Assembly: GCA_006384855.1 (NCBI GenBank)
Contig: VCJN01002427.1
Location: forward strand, 124,001-188,000
Source: Tetraselmis striata
Lineage: Eukaryota; Chlorophyta; Chlorodendrophyceae; Chlorodendrales; Chlorodendraceae
Reading direction: 5' to 3'
Length of the DNA: 64,000 nucleotides
The notes beneath the pieces are model-generated. The model searched no databases. It saw nothing but the letters and a program-made list of their open reading frames with translations, and was not told where the DNA came from. Below are positions 12,301 through 23,811 of the stretch, one piece after another (the stretch's first letter is position 1; every line of letters starts with the position of its first letter). The translations under genes and the position numbers were made by a program.

Positions 12301-15300
12301 ATGTCTCGGAGTCATTTGCGGCGTATAACCTCACAGCTCCATTCCGCTTTGAAGTCGCCAGCCAACAGCTGCAGGATTGGAGCAGCCTTGCCTGCCCACC
12401 GCTGTTCGAGCTGTATCGGGTCATGGGCATGTTTGTGCTTGATACCATGCCGCCGTATGCCTCCGAGTCGCCGGTGGGGCTGCAGTGGGAGCTGCCTGGC
12501 GGAGGCGGCGCCGCCGCTGAGGAGGGCGAGGACGAGAGGTCGGACTACCACTTCCTCGTGGCGGACGACCAATGCCCGCTTGACATCGACATTCGCGCGC
12601 TGAGCGAGATCCAGCTGATTGCCGCCTGCCGCGACTGTGCCTGGTACTTGCACCTCGCCACGGCAGAGCCCAGCTGGCAGGAGCAGGCAGACGCAGAAGA
12701 GGGAATTCCGCCCCCAGCAGGAGCAAACCGCCGCTTTGCCACCACGTACCTTGACTCCATGCCTATCCGCCACGTCGCCATTGTCAGGGTACGGCCCACC
12801 ATCACGGTGGAGCCCAACCCGCCCGAGGCGGGCCGCGCCATGGAGTTTGTCGAGAACACACCCGGGGTGCCGCTGCTGCCACCGCTGGCCCTGCGACCCG
12901 TGGTGCAGGGCAACACCCCTTACCGGGTACTGGACATCGAGGTCAGCATTGGCGGCACGCTTGACGCAGTGGGTGGCGACGGCAACCCCATACCCCGGCC
13001 AAGCCTGTCCCTCGCCGAGCTTGAGGGCATCTCGGGGGACATATTCACGTGGACTTGGTCACCTGAAGAGGGCATCCTGCGCATCCTTCGCGTGGACGGG
13101 AGCGCCTCCCTGATGTACCAGGTGAACGAGGCGCTCGCGCGCGTCCGCTTCCAGGTGGGTGCAGGTGGCAGTGGCGGCGAGGTCGGCGGCGCGCAGCCGC
13201 GCGTGTATGTTCGCGTGGTGGAGGAGATCTCCACGAGCTTTACCTTTTGGACCACCGTCACAGTGGTGGGCACGCCTGACCCGCCCACGCTGCGGCTGGA
13301 GGACGAACGGTCTGACAGCACGCAGTGGTCGCGCGTCGCCATCCCTGTGGGCGGGGGCTTCGTGCCGCTGCTGCCCAGTCTGCGCCTGGAGGATGTCGAC
13401 AGCGGCAGCTTCCGCTCCGCCAAGGTCTGGCTGGAGCCACGCTTTGGAGAGGACGTGCTGCAGGTGAGCACAAACAGCCGCTCCGCTCTCCACCTCCCCT
13501 CCCCTGCAATGCCCCCCACTGCAATGTCCCCAATATCCCCTCCTTCCGGCTGCCACAGGCAGTATTCATCGGGGCATAAAATGCCTATGTACATGGAGGC
13601 TGTCTAGCTCCGCGAGTATGGTGTTACGTTCACGGGCCAAGCAATGTTTGTTCATAGTTTGTGTGAGTGGGTGTGATGGGTCAAAGGCCGGTTTGGAAGG
13701 GGGCGCGGGTAAGCGTTCATGGAGCAGCCGTGCTTAAAGCGTATCTTTTGACTGAGCAGCCGGTGTCTTTGATGTGCTGCTTGGCAGGTGGTGGTGCCTT
13801 CCAGCAACGAGGGCATGCGGGTGCTGCTCCAGCCGGACGGCACCTGGGCGCTGCACGGCGTGGGCGAGCTTGCCGATTATGAGGCCACGCTGCGTGCGCT
13901 ACGGCTGCGCAACGATGGCCCGGTGTTCGACTGGACCAAGGCTGGGCAGCGAGTGCTGCGTGTGGAGGTGGTGGACGCCTCGGGGCTGCCGGCTGTGCTG
14001 TCGCGCCCCATCTCCATTGTGTCGTCCTCCACCCCCCCGGTGGTCAAACTGGTGGGGGACAACCCCATGCCGGCCGTGGCGGGCACCGCCGCGCTGGGCC
14101 GACTTGCCGCCGGCGACCCCACCGGGGCCGTCCCTCTCGCGTTCCGCCTCATCTGCGCGCCTGCCCTCGGCGATCTGACGCTGGCGCCTGACGGCGACGG
14201 CAGCTTCACGTACACCTCCACGCCAACCACCCTAGGACTGGACACCTTCCTGGCGGAAGTCACCAATGCCGCTGGCCGCACGACGCTTGTCGCTGCCTCC
14301 ATCGCCGTTGGTCCTGCGCCGCTGCCCGCCCGCCCTGACAGCAACGACACCGCCGCCATCGAGGTGGACCTCATCCGCGTGTGGGCGGGTCGCAACAACA
14401 CTGTCTTTCTGCCGGCTGCGTCGGCCCCGCCGCGCGCGCGCCTCGTCGTCACATCCGAGCCACGTACGGTGTCGCTCCACCTCAGCGATGAGGCTCTCGT
14501 GCAGCCGGGCTCCACTCGCCGACTCGGCCGCCATCCGCTGACGATCTACTCCCCGCCGGACACGGGCATAGCAACAGATGAGTTTGAGTATGCCGTGGTA
14601 GTGGAGGCGGACAACGGCTTGCCGGCTGTAACCGTGCGGCGGAGGCGAGTCTTGGTGGAAGTCATCCAGCCGACGGGCAGCGGCTCCGTGGCTGACCTGG
14701 CGGTGCAGGACATCACGCTGCGCATGGACGCGCGCCCCAATGCCAGCCTGACGCTGGAGGCCTCCCTCACCGGCGCGCTGGCCAACCCGCTGGCGACTGG
14801 GGCGCGGGCCGTGGAGTTTGTAGTGGTGGACGGCCCCGTAGGTGGGGGATCCCTGCACCTGCTCAACTCCACGTCGGTTCTCTACCAACGCGACTCTTTT
14901 AACGTGGGTGAGGAGGGGCAGGTGTCTTTCCGTGTGGTGGCGCGGCATGTGCCCAGCGGGCTTGAATCCGCGGAACCCGCCACCGTGGTCATCGAGGTCT
15001 TGGGCGAGTGGGCGTGGCGCCCGGTGCCCGTGTGCGCCCTGGAGGCAAAGATGCTGGCGGCGCTCAGCCTGAAGCAGGACCTGAGCAGCCTACCGATCAG
15101 GGTGGTTGAGGGCGTGGGTGTGGCACGCTGGTGGGAGGCGCCGCTGGCGGCTGAACTGGCAGCGGCAGCGGCGTCCAGCAGCAGCGCCGCGGGCCTTGCG
15201 GCGCTGTCCGCGTCCCTGGAGGCGCTCAGCCGCGCCGACGGCGCCCATGGCGGGCGCATGGTTTGCTCCGCCCGGAGCACTGTGCGCGCGCGCATGGCGG

Positions 15301-15933
15301 CAGCCGAGCCCGGCGGCGACGCCGGCGGGGTGGTGCTCGGCCTGCTCGCCGACTTTGACCCCACGCTGGATGGCGACGCCATCGCAGACTACGTCATCAC
15401 CCGCCTGCCGGAGCACGGGACTCTCCGCCTGTGGGAAGACGCCCGCTCGCCGCCCAGCGAAGTCGACTGGCTGTCAGGTGCGCGGTGCATGCGCCCGCCC
15501 CTGCATGTATGCATTCATGGCCCCACAACCTCTGGAGCTTGCGTTGGTCCTGTTCTGTCGACACCACACATCAACAACGAATAACGTGCATGCCAATGCT
15601 GCCTGTCACTTGCCTTGTGCATGTCAATGTTGAGGACGTTGGTTGCACGGGGAATGTCCTGAAATGTGCATATTCTTTCCTTAATTACTAGGCTGGAATT
15701 TACCCCATGCTATACAGTCCCTATCCACTCTATAGTTGCTAGTCCCAGCCCCCCCCCCCCCCCCCCCCTCCCAAGCAGCTTGATTAAATAATATATAGCT
15801 GACATGTCATGACAGCTACGTACCACGTAGCATGTACCATGATGTGCTATAACGTGCCTTCACATACCATATCGTACAATATTGTACCGCCACAATCAAG
15901 CAACTGGCGAAGAGATCCGTCCACAAGTTCGCC

Positions 15934-15999
<66 letters not shown>

Positions 16000-18900
16000 G
16001 GTGGGGCGGGGGGGGGGGGGGGGGGGGGTTGGATGTCATTACCAATTATTTACATGTTAGTAAAGTTTTGATGCAATGTTGGTTGTCGTATGCCATCGTC
16101 TGACACGTCAAGCACGCTTTGTTCCGACGATTACAACTGTGAAAGGTGAATACTCAGCTGATAAATTGTTCCTGAAGGTAATACACAGGCTACATGGTTT
16201 ACCACGGGTTCTGATTTCCAACAGAGACCCACGATCTATATCCTCTGTTTTGGCGGACTTTGTGGCCGCTCCTTGGCACTGAATTAAAGATGTCTAGTGG
16301 CCAATGAACGCCTTGAAGCAGATGGTTTGACTTAGTAACGAAGAAACGCCGTTGTCTGTGAATTGGCTCGTGCGTTTTGTTGCTTTGATGGCACGAACTG
16401 GGTTGATCAATTAACACTGATGGAATTTCTGTATAATTCTATCAGGGCACTTGGTACTACGCATACAACACCGTTTGATGTGACGGATTTAATCCTGAAA
16501 CACCTCCAGATTTTTGGTTTGCCATGCGGCCAGCGATACCTGGGTCTGATAGTGCTCAACAGAAAATCTAGGATATGAAAGACATCCAGGACTTGGTGAA
16601 CTCAATTTTGGCACTTCATAAAGCTTAGTTGACTGTTCCTCCTATGGAAAGGCAACAGGGGGAGGTTCCTGTTTTCCATGTTTGGGACAAAGTGAGCGTT
16701 GTGACTTGCTTGCTGATAATCCAATAAGGACAACCTCATTAAAATTTTATTATGAAAAGAGAGTCGGGTCCTTTTCCGATCCTTGACAAAATTGGTAATT
16801 ATAGTTTCCGGTTTCAATTACCTCCGGGAATGAAATCGCACGCAGTTTTCCATTTGATTAGTTTGCGGCTGTGTTTGACTGTGGCTAATTCTTCCGGTTG
16901 TGCCAAGTGTCACGGGTTCTGAGAATGACCCTCACCTGGCAGCCCGGAATTTGATATTGAAAAGATATCCGCTGTGGAGGGGGGGGCACGTGCTGGCGGT
17001 TGTGTATTGACTCAGCGCTCTGCCCTGGTATGCTCGCTGTAGGTGAGGTGCGGCTCTCCGCGTCAGCGGGCGGCCGCGGTGTGCCCGCTCTCGCGAGCTA
17101 CCGGCCGGAGCCCCTGGCGCGTGGCACGCCGCTGGATTCGTTCGAGTGGGTGGCCGTGACTGCCAGTGGGCGGCGCTCGGCACCGGCGACCGTCGAAGTT
17201 CACGTCAGCTGCGCAGTGGGCTTCCGCCAGGAGGGCAACGGCTCCTCCTGCACCCGCTGCGAGCCGGGCCTCGTCACACTGGCAGGCGCCATCGACGCGA
17301 CGACATGCGTGCCGTGCCGCGCGGGCAGCATCGCCGCGGCGGACGCCACGGCCTGCCTGCTGTGCCCCGACGACACGTACCAGCCGGTGGAGGGTGGCGC
17401 GGTGTGCCTCCCGTGCGCGGACCCCCTGATGGTGGCGCCTAAGGGCAGCACGCACCCCTCCGCCTGCCTCTGCGCGCCCGGCACCTTTGGCACCACCGAC
17501 ACGTGCGTGGCCTGCCCCATCGACGGCTCCGCTGTTTGCGAGCTCACGAACCAGCCGCTGCCGCTCCCGGGGCGCGCCGGCCTGTGGGTGGACCCCGGCA
17601 TCTGGTCGCAGCCTGGCATCCTGGACGACCTGCCGCCGGAGGAGCTGGTCATTGTACACCGCTGCCGCCCCGTTGGCGCGTGCGAAAAGCTGGGCAGCGC
17701 GGACGAGGTGGCCACTGGGCGCTGCGCGGCTGGCTACACCGGCTTTGCGTGCTCTTCCTGCGCCGACGGCTACGAGCGCTCGGCCGACCGGCAGTGCGTC
17801 CCGGCAGGCTGCACCGCAGATGCGCTGGGCCGCTGGGCCGCGGCGCTAATCGCGTCTGTCGTAACGGCGGCTGTACTTTGGCGTGCGGTGGGTGGGGACG
17901 CCCCCACGCTGGCCGCCCTGCGGCTGTGCCTGGTCGCGGCAGCCAGGCTGGCGCTGGTGGCCACCCTGGATGTGGGGTGGTCCGCCGCAATGCGCCCGCT
18001 GGCGGACGCGGCAGCCGCCTTTTCGCTGGCCTCCCCACACCAGCTGCTGCCGTCCTGCGGGCTGAGTGAGCTCAGTGCCGGCGCCAGGCACGCGCTGCAG
18101 CTCGCCGCCGGCGCCGCAGTGGTCTGGGCGGTGCTGCTGTTGGGCTGCGCCAACATCCTGGCGAGGCGCTACGGTGCCGTCTGCCTGCGCCCCGTGCGCA
18201 AGATCGGGCGGCGCCTGCAGGAGGCGCGGCGAGCAAAGAAAGCGGCCAAGCGTGCCAGCAAGGGCCAGCCGGCCGGCGAGGAAGCCGCCGCCGAAGATGG
18301 CACAGCGGCAGGGAGGGAGGAACGCGCGGGACAGGACAAGAAGGAGGAGGAAGAGGGCAAGGAGCCGGAGCTGGAGGGGGCGCAGCCGGCGGAGAGGGGA
18401 GAGGAGGAGGTGCAGGGCGGGTCGGATGCGCGCGGCGGTGAGTTCCCCCCCCCCCCCCCCCCCCTTCCCCCCCCTCTCTTCCTGCCCCCTTTAGTTCTGT
18501 TCCAATGGTGTTTTGTATTCATGGAACTACAGAAGCAATATACTAGGTTCAAACGTGCTGGGGAGATGGGGCCAACGCCCAGCCAGATGAGACGCAGAAA
18601 GGCGGTGTGTTGTGGATACCTCACGTCTGTCTTGACCTTGCGTTCACCCCCAAGCGCGAACACGGCGCTCTGGTGTTACGCATGGAAATGACTGTATCGT
18701 CATCGTCCCAACGCGCAGCGATCCCATACTGCTCTCTCACCTCTTACCAGGGCGCACGGTCCGACTCATAGCGCTGCCTTATATTCATGACTAGCGCGTA
18801 GGTGGCAAAAGTTTTAAACAGCGGTGCCTGGCCGTGTTTTGCCACTTGTATAGTGTTTTCCGATTATTATGTTCTGCTACTACCTGAAGCGACTAGTAAA

Positions 18901-21900
18901 TTCTCCTGTTATTGTTTTTGCTGACTAATTTCCATCATAACAAACTGTTTGGATGCAGTACTACGGATTATGTGATCATCCACCTATCGTCTACCGCTAC
19001 ACGTGCTGATGATTACTGCTGATTTGTGATTACTGGCGTTTATTGCTATAATCTCTATAATTATTCCCTGTCGTACCCGGATATATAACACGGGCGATGT
19101 ATTTGTATACCGTATACTAAGGATTGCCACCGTACCCAATCAGAATACGATCCAGGGATACTATTAGATACGATCCTGACAACCTACCCGTAATAATAAC
19201 CGTAGTATGGTTGTGAGTTTGATTAACGTAATTTTATCGTTGTGCATCGGCATGCATTCCTGTACATCGAATTTCCAAAAATGAACGTGAACTTTTCCTG
19301 AACAAATGATCAATACAAAGAATGTGCTTAGTGCTATCCGAAATCAATTCCCAATACGACTGAGATGTCTCTGTCAGTTTTCTTTCAAGAAAAAAATATC
19401 AAGATTTTATTATTATATTCTATTCTATTTTTAGTCACTTCCATTTCCATTTCTCTTCTCGTCTATTCGAATTGCCGGACATGCATCCTATTGGACTGTC
19501 GAGTTTTGCCCTTATCACCGGCATAACAGCGCTATGCTTGCTCCTGAAGGGGACATCGATATCCAATCAACGCAGTTTCTTGCTACGACAGACATGCTTT
19601 TGAAGCAAAGCGGCAAGTAACAGTGTGTGGTGCCTCATGTGTATAAACCAGCCGTTCTACTAAGCCTGCACATCTCACCCTGCTAGGGCTGCCTTGTGCG
19701 TCGTCGTGCACTGGCAACGTAATGGCATGCATTTTTGTGGGGCCGGCATCTGCGGCATGAACAGATACACTCGAGGGGTAATGCCACTGGCATATGGGCT
19801 GCTCTCCGGCCGCATTTCACCGCAGAGCGCGTACTGATGCGATCGCTTCTCGCTCCCTCCCCTGCCCGGACGCGCATCCTGCCAGATGACGCCCGGGCGG
19901 TACAGCTGCTGCTGGTTTTCCTGCTGTGGACGTTTGCACTGGCGGCCAACGTGTCGCTCAGCTACTTCAGCTGCCACAAAGCTCCCGGAGGCCAGCGCCT
20001 CCTGGACGCGGAGCCGGCGGTGGAGTGCGGCGCAGAGGGCATCGCCATGCTGCTGCCGCTGATGGCGGCCACGGCGTTGGTGTTTGTCATCGGGCTGCCA
20101 GCGGGCCTGGCCGGCGTGCTGTGCTCGCACGCCCGCCTGCTGCGGTGGGCGCCCCACATGGATGCGCTGGGACTCTACCTCCAGCTTCAGCAGCTTGACC
20201 CGGAAGACGAGGAGGATGCAGCACTGGACTTGGAGGCGAGCGACACCGTGGCAATCTCGCCTCTCCCCCCCGCCCTGCAGCAGCCGGCGGTGACCATCAC
20301 TCCGGGGGAGGCAGGGGAGGAGCCGGGCGACGAAGGCACTGGCAAGAAGACCGCCCGAGTTTGGCCGTGGAAGAAGGCAGCGCCCGGTGCCAGCTGCCCG
20401 TCGGAGGCCGGCGGCACCAGCATCCGGGCGCTGCTCAGCGCCCCGGCGTCTGCGGCCGTCGCGCGACTCGCACGCATGCGCGCCATGCTTGGCTTTGCGC
20501 TGGAGGTGTACCGCCCGGAGGCGTGGGCGTGGGAGCTGGCGACTGTGGGTGAGCTCGCCGTGCTGGTGGCCCTGACGGCGCTCGGCGGCCCCTGGATGCC
20601 GCCCCCGATGCAGTCGCTCGCTTCCGCGCTGGTCATCCTGGCCGCTGCGGTGGCGTCCGGCGTGGTGGCACCGTACTCGCCCTCCGTTTCGCCTTGGCTC
20701 GCGGCCTCGGCTGCGCTCGGCGCCATCGGCCCGCTTGCCCTGGCCGTCGTGGCCTATGCGCGTGCGCTGGCCACGGAAGCCAGCGTGCCGGGCGGGTACT
20801 TTGGCATGCCACGGTCCGCACTGGACTGGGTCGAGGCGGGGGCCATCGTTGCCGCCGCCGTCTGTGCAGCGCTGCAGGTGGCCGTCTGGCTGTTTTCCAG
20901 GCGGCCGGCATGTCAGGCCGCGCTGCGCCGCCGGCTGGAACCGATGCGCTCGGAGGCGGCGCGGCTCCGCCGAGGCCGCTACGAGTCGTGGCGCTGGCGG
21001 GCGCCGCTGTGGCCCAATGGGCGCTACGGCAACGTAACGGTGCTGGACGGCTACAATCTGGCGTGGGCGGCGTGGATGCCGCGGCCGCCGCCGGTGCCGC
21101 CGCCTCCGCCTCCCCCGACGCCGCCACCGGAGCCAGAGCGCATGTCGGCCTTCGGGCGCGACCTGGTGGACCCGATCTCAGCGCGCGGGCTGACGGTGGA
21201 GGGGTCGTACCGGTGGGGCGACCCCAATGCGGTCGTCGTGTTTGAGCCGCTGGCCAACCTGGTGTCGGCCGCACTGAATGCCGGGGAGCAGCCGGGCGCG
21301 TCCCCCTTCCGCAGCGCCCGAATCCTGCGCAGCAAGTCTAAGATGGAGCGCGTCATGAAGCGTGTTGTGGCGGCAAAGAGCTTCAAGGAGCTGGGAACCG
21401 CAGGCGCGCCCTCCAAGCCGCGCACCGGCGCCGTCAGCCGCGGGGCCACCAGACGGCGCCTGATGTCCGTCAAGCCCGGCACTGTGGGCGGGCTGGACGT
21501 CTCGGACGTCGCGTCGCTGGTGCTGAAGCAGCAGAAGCGCGTTGGGAGTGCGGGCCCGGGGCCGGCGCCTGCTGAGGCGCCCAAGCCCGCGTCGCCCTCG
21601 GTGCGCGAGACGACACTCACGCCGGTGCTGATGGCCAGCGCGGCGGTGAGCCGCGTGAGCGCCCGCTCCAAGCGCTCGGCGTCTGCGCGCGTGGTGCTGA
21701 AGCCCATGGAGACAATGCCGACGAACAAGGCCAAAGCGCTGCTGCTCGGGCTCGCCGAGGAGGATGACCATGAGGGCGGCGGCGTTGGCGACGGCGGCAC
21801 AAGCCGCGCCCCGCCAAAGCGGGAGCGGCCCAAGGTGGACCGCAAGGCGCGGCGCAAGAGGCACGCCCGCACGGCCACAGCCGCCGAGGACGCGGAGGGC

Positions 21901-23811
21901 CCGCCGGCCGGCCCGCTGGGCGAGGCGTTTGAGGGGCCGCGGCCTTGGTACGGACGCATCGGGGACGCGCTGGTGTGGAGCAAGCCGGACGAGGCGACCG
22001 GGCTTCGCACCGTCAGCCAGCGCAAGATGCCCAAGGTGCCGGGGGAGGGCAGCGGCCGGCGCTACGCGGTCTCGGCAAGCAACAACGCCGACGGGAAAGG
22101 GGACCCGGACGCGTGGATCGACCAGGTGCGCAGCTTCATTGCGCCGGACTTCTCGTCGTCGTCATCGGAGGAGGAAAAGGAGGAGGACAGGAGCGGCGGC
22201 AAGGCCAGGACGCACAAGTCACGCAAGTCGTCCGTGACCGACACATCGCAGCTGACGATCAGCATTGGTGCGGAGGCTGACCAGGAGGGCGGCATCCCCG
22301 CGGAGCACGGATCCGGCAGTGAAGCGGAGGGCGACGGCGGCGAGGCGGCGGAGGACGCCGCCTCGCCGGTGCGCAGCCCCAAGGCAATGGTGGTCAAGAT
22401 TGGCCGCAGCCTCTCGCGCTCGTGGCGGTCCGTGTCGGGGGTTCGCCGGCCGCGCAGATTGGCAGACGAGGAGTCTGCTGCGCAGCTCGAAAAGGGTGAC
22501 AGCGCCTGGGTTGACCCCTCAGACGCCAAGCTGGGCAAGGAAGGTCTGGAAGAACCGGAGCCAGAGCCGGAGCCAGAACCGAGCGCTGCTGCTGCGCGGA
22601 TCGCTGCCAACTTGGGTACAGTGCTGGTGCCAGAGCTCGCTCGGCAGCTGGTGGAGTGGGCCTCCAAGCAGACGGTGGAGCAAGAGGAGGGGCTGCGGTA
22701 CCTGGAGCACTTGTCGCTCACGCTGCTCCGCTGGTCGCTGCAAGCGGCGCCGGCGGCCATCGCGTCGATCGCGGCTTCCGCCATGGGCGCCAACCCGCTG
22801 TGGATGGAGCGGCTGCCGGCCTCGAGGGACGTGGAACCTGGCGCGCGTCTGATCCCGATCGCGTGGGAAGAGTGGTTTGGCGATGGGAGATTGGCGAGCG
22901 GCGGCTCATCCAGCGGCAGCGGGGGCCCCCACAGCGACGACGAGGGCGGCTTCAGCGGTGCGCACAACGACAGCGACTCGCTCAAGCTGGAGTCGGTGGG
23001 CAGCAGCAGCAGCGGCGGAAGCGGCGGCGGCAGTGGCGGCGAGTCTGCGCTGAGTGAGGAGGACTCCACGGAGCTGTGGTGGAAGCGGCAGGCCGGGCTG
23101 GTGGATGACGAGGACGAGGACGAGGGCAGGGACGGGGAGAAGGGCTCTCAGGCGGGGGATGGGGAGGGAAAGGCCCTGGATGCAGGCAGCAATGCGGGCA
23201 GCGAGGAGGGAGCCGAGCGCGCCGGTCAGAGTGGGACGGAGGCGGAGGTGGCTGAGGCGGAGGCGGAGGAGGGGTTTGAGCCACTGGAGAAGTACCAAGA
23301 GGGGCTGCCGCCTCCCCCGCTCCAGCGCATCATGGCCCTCCTCGCCGGCGACGCCCACAAGGTCGCCAAGGTCATGGAGTGGTACGCGTTCCACGCCACC
23401 GACCAGCAGCGTGCGCTGCTGCGGAGCGAGGCCATCCGCATCAGCCCCAACCTGTTCCCGCCGGACGAGTTTCCCCGGCCGGAGGAGTTTGCGCTGCTGT
23501 ACCCTGGCGAGGACGAGGAGCTGCCGAACACGGAGCTGGCCGCTCTCGAGGCGCAGCGCGTGGTGGTGACCAGTCAGGCTGAGGGCGGCGCTGAGGGTGG
23601 CGCGACTGCTGGGGAGGAGGGCACCCGCTCCGAGGCGGAGGGTGCGGCACCGGTGGCGCGAGGTGGCGATGCAGACCCCTCGAGCGCTGTCGCGGACAAT
23701 CGCCCCGAGGAACGCACCGTCAAGCCGATCTTGCACAAGGAGGAAGAAGACGACGAAGAAACACAGGCCGCAAATGCAAAGAGGCACATCAGCTTCTTTG
23801 ACCAGCCATGA
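9394..23811 (+). CDS. Giant surface protein: signal peptide, Calx-beta/cadherin-like repeats, Cys-rich region, multi-TM, acidic tail
   Basis: Nine exons: 9394-9520, 9769-9817, 9920-10068, 10319-11118, 11210-11534, 11758-13463, 13788-15477, 17043-18437, 19826-23811. All introns are GT-AG with matching phases; the sum is 10,227 nt, or 3408 residues. Residues 1 to about 38 form a signal peptide (RRPAVIFLWALCYWGACPS). About 60-480 shows Calx-beta-like units (pattern LVVLEGEMAEVSVQL...LLFTAANYHVPQ). About 480-1660 resembles tandem cadherin/VCBS-like beta domains (GSFTYTSTPTTLGLDTFLAEV). About 1665-1875 is Cys-rich in spaced CxxC pairs, like GCC2/GCC3 or ephrin-receptor-like repeats. Roughly nine hydrophobic segments follow between about 1880 and 2460, interrupted by charged loops. 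The last 900 residues are Pro-, Ser- and acid-rich and probably cytoplasmic. Related layouts are common in algal surface proteins; the function may be adhesion or sensing, which is inference. The structure is sure, the role is not. Confidence 0.85.
15937..16028. repeat. Compound microsatellite (TG)n then (G)n
   Basis: A TG dinucleotide run of about 61 bp (15937-15997) is followed after TAGGTGGGGC by 21 consecutive G (16008-16028). It lies directly upstream of the gypsy remnant inside intron 7 of the giant surface-protein gene. Confidence 0.95.
16050..16900 (+). mobile_element. Decayed Ty3/gypsy retrotransposon fragment (integrase to chromodomain-proximal region)
   Basis: Plus-strand translation gives integrase-core pieces: VCHRLTRQARFVPTITTV, then DKLFLKVIHRLHGLPRVLIS, in one frame at about 16076-16280. 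A later piece (about 16380-16500) reads LTLMEFLYNSIRALGTTHT. Near 16775-16870 another frame gives the block typical of the region just before the chromodomain (FPILDKIGNYSFRFQLPPG). Stops and frameshifts separate the pieces, and the motif usually reading ISDRDPR has Asn in place of the first Asp. No LTRs, reverse transcriptase or protease were found. It lies in the same orientation as the host gene inside an intron and looks long dead. Confidence 0.85.
18438..19825. other. Intron 8 of the giant surface-protein gene, AT-rich
   Basis: This 1388-bp intron runs from GGCG|GTGAGT to CACCGCAG|AGCGCG. Right after the donor is a long C-rich run (about 18446-18475). The middle (about 18790-19650) is AT-rich, unlike the exons on either side. 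No coding match was seen; splicing it out joins the third predicted membrane segment region to the fourth in frame. Confidence 0.75.

Larger units (their letters stand above)
15478..17042. other. Intron 7 of the giant surface-protein gene, with retroelement debris
   Basis: This 1565-bp intron joins CTGTCAG|GTGCGC to GCTGTAG|GTGAGG. It holds a C20 run (15749-15768), a long (TG)n (15937-15997) followed by a G21 run (16008-16028), then a decayed Ty3/gypsy segment. Removing it joins two stretches of beta-domain sequence in frame (DWLSG-GEVRLSASAG), so no coding exon seems to be missing. Confidence 0.75.

Noticed and set aside
12312..13594. Long minus-strand frames opposite the giant surface-protein gene
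   Set aside because: They mirror the GC-rich third codon positions of the real plus-strand exons and have no splice or domain support.
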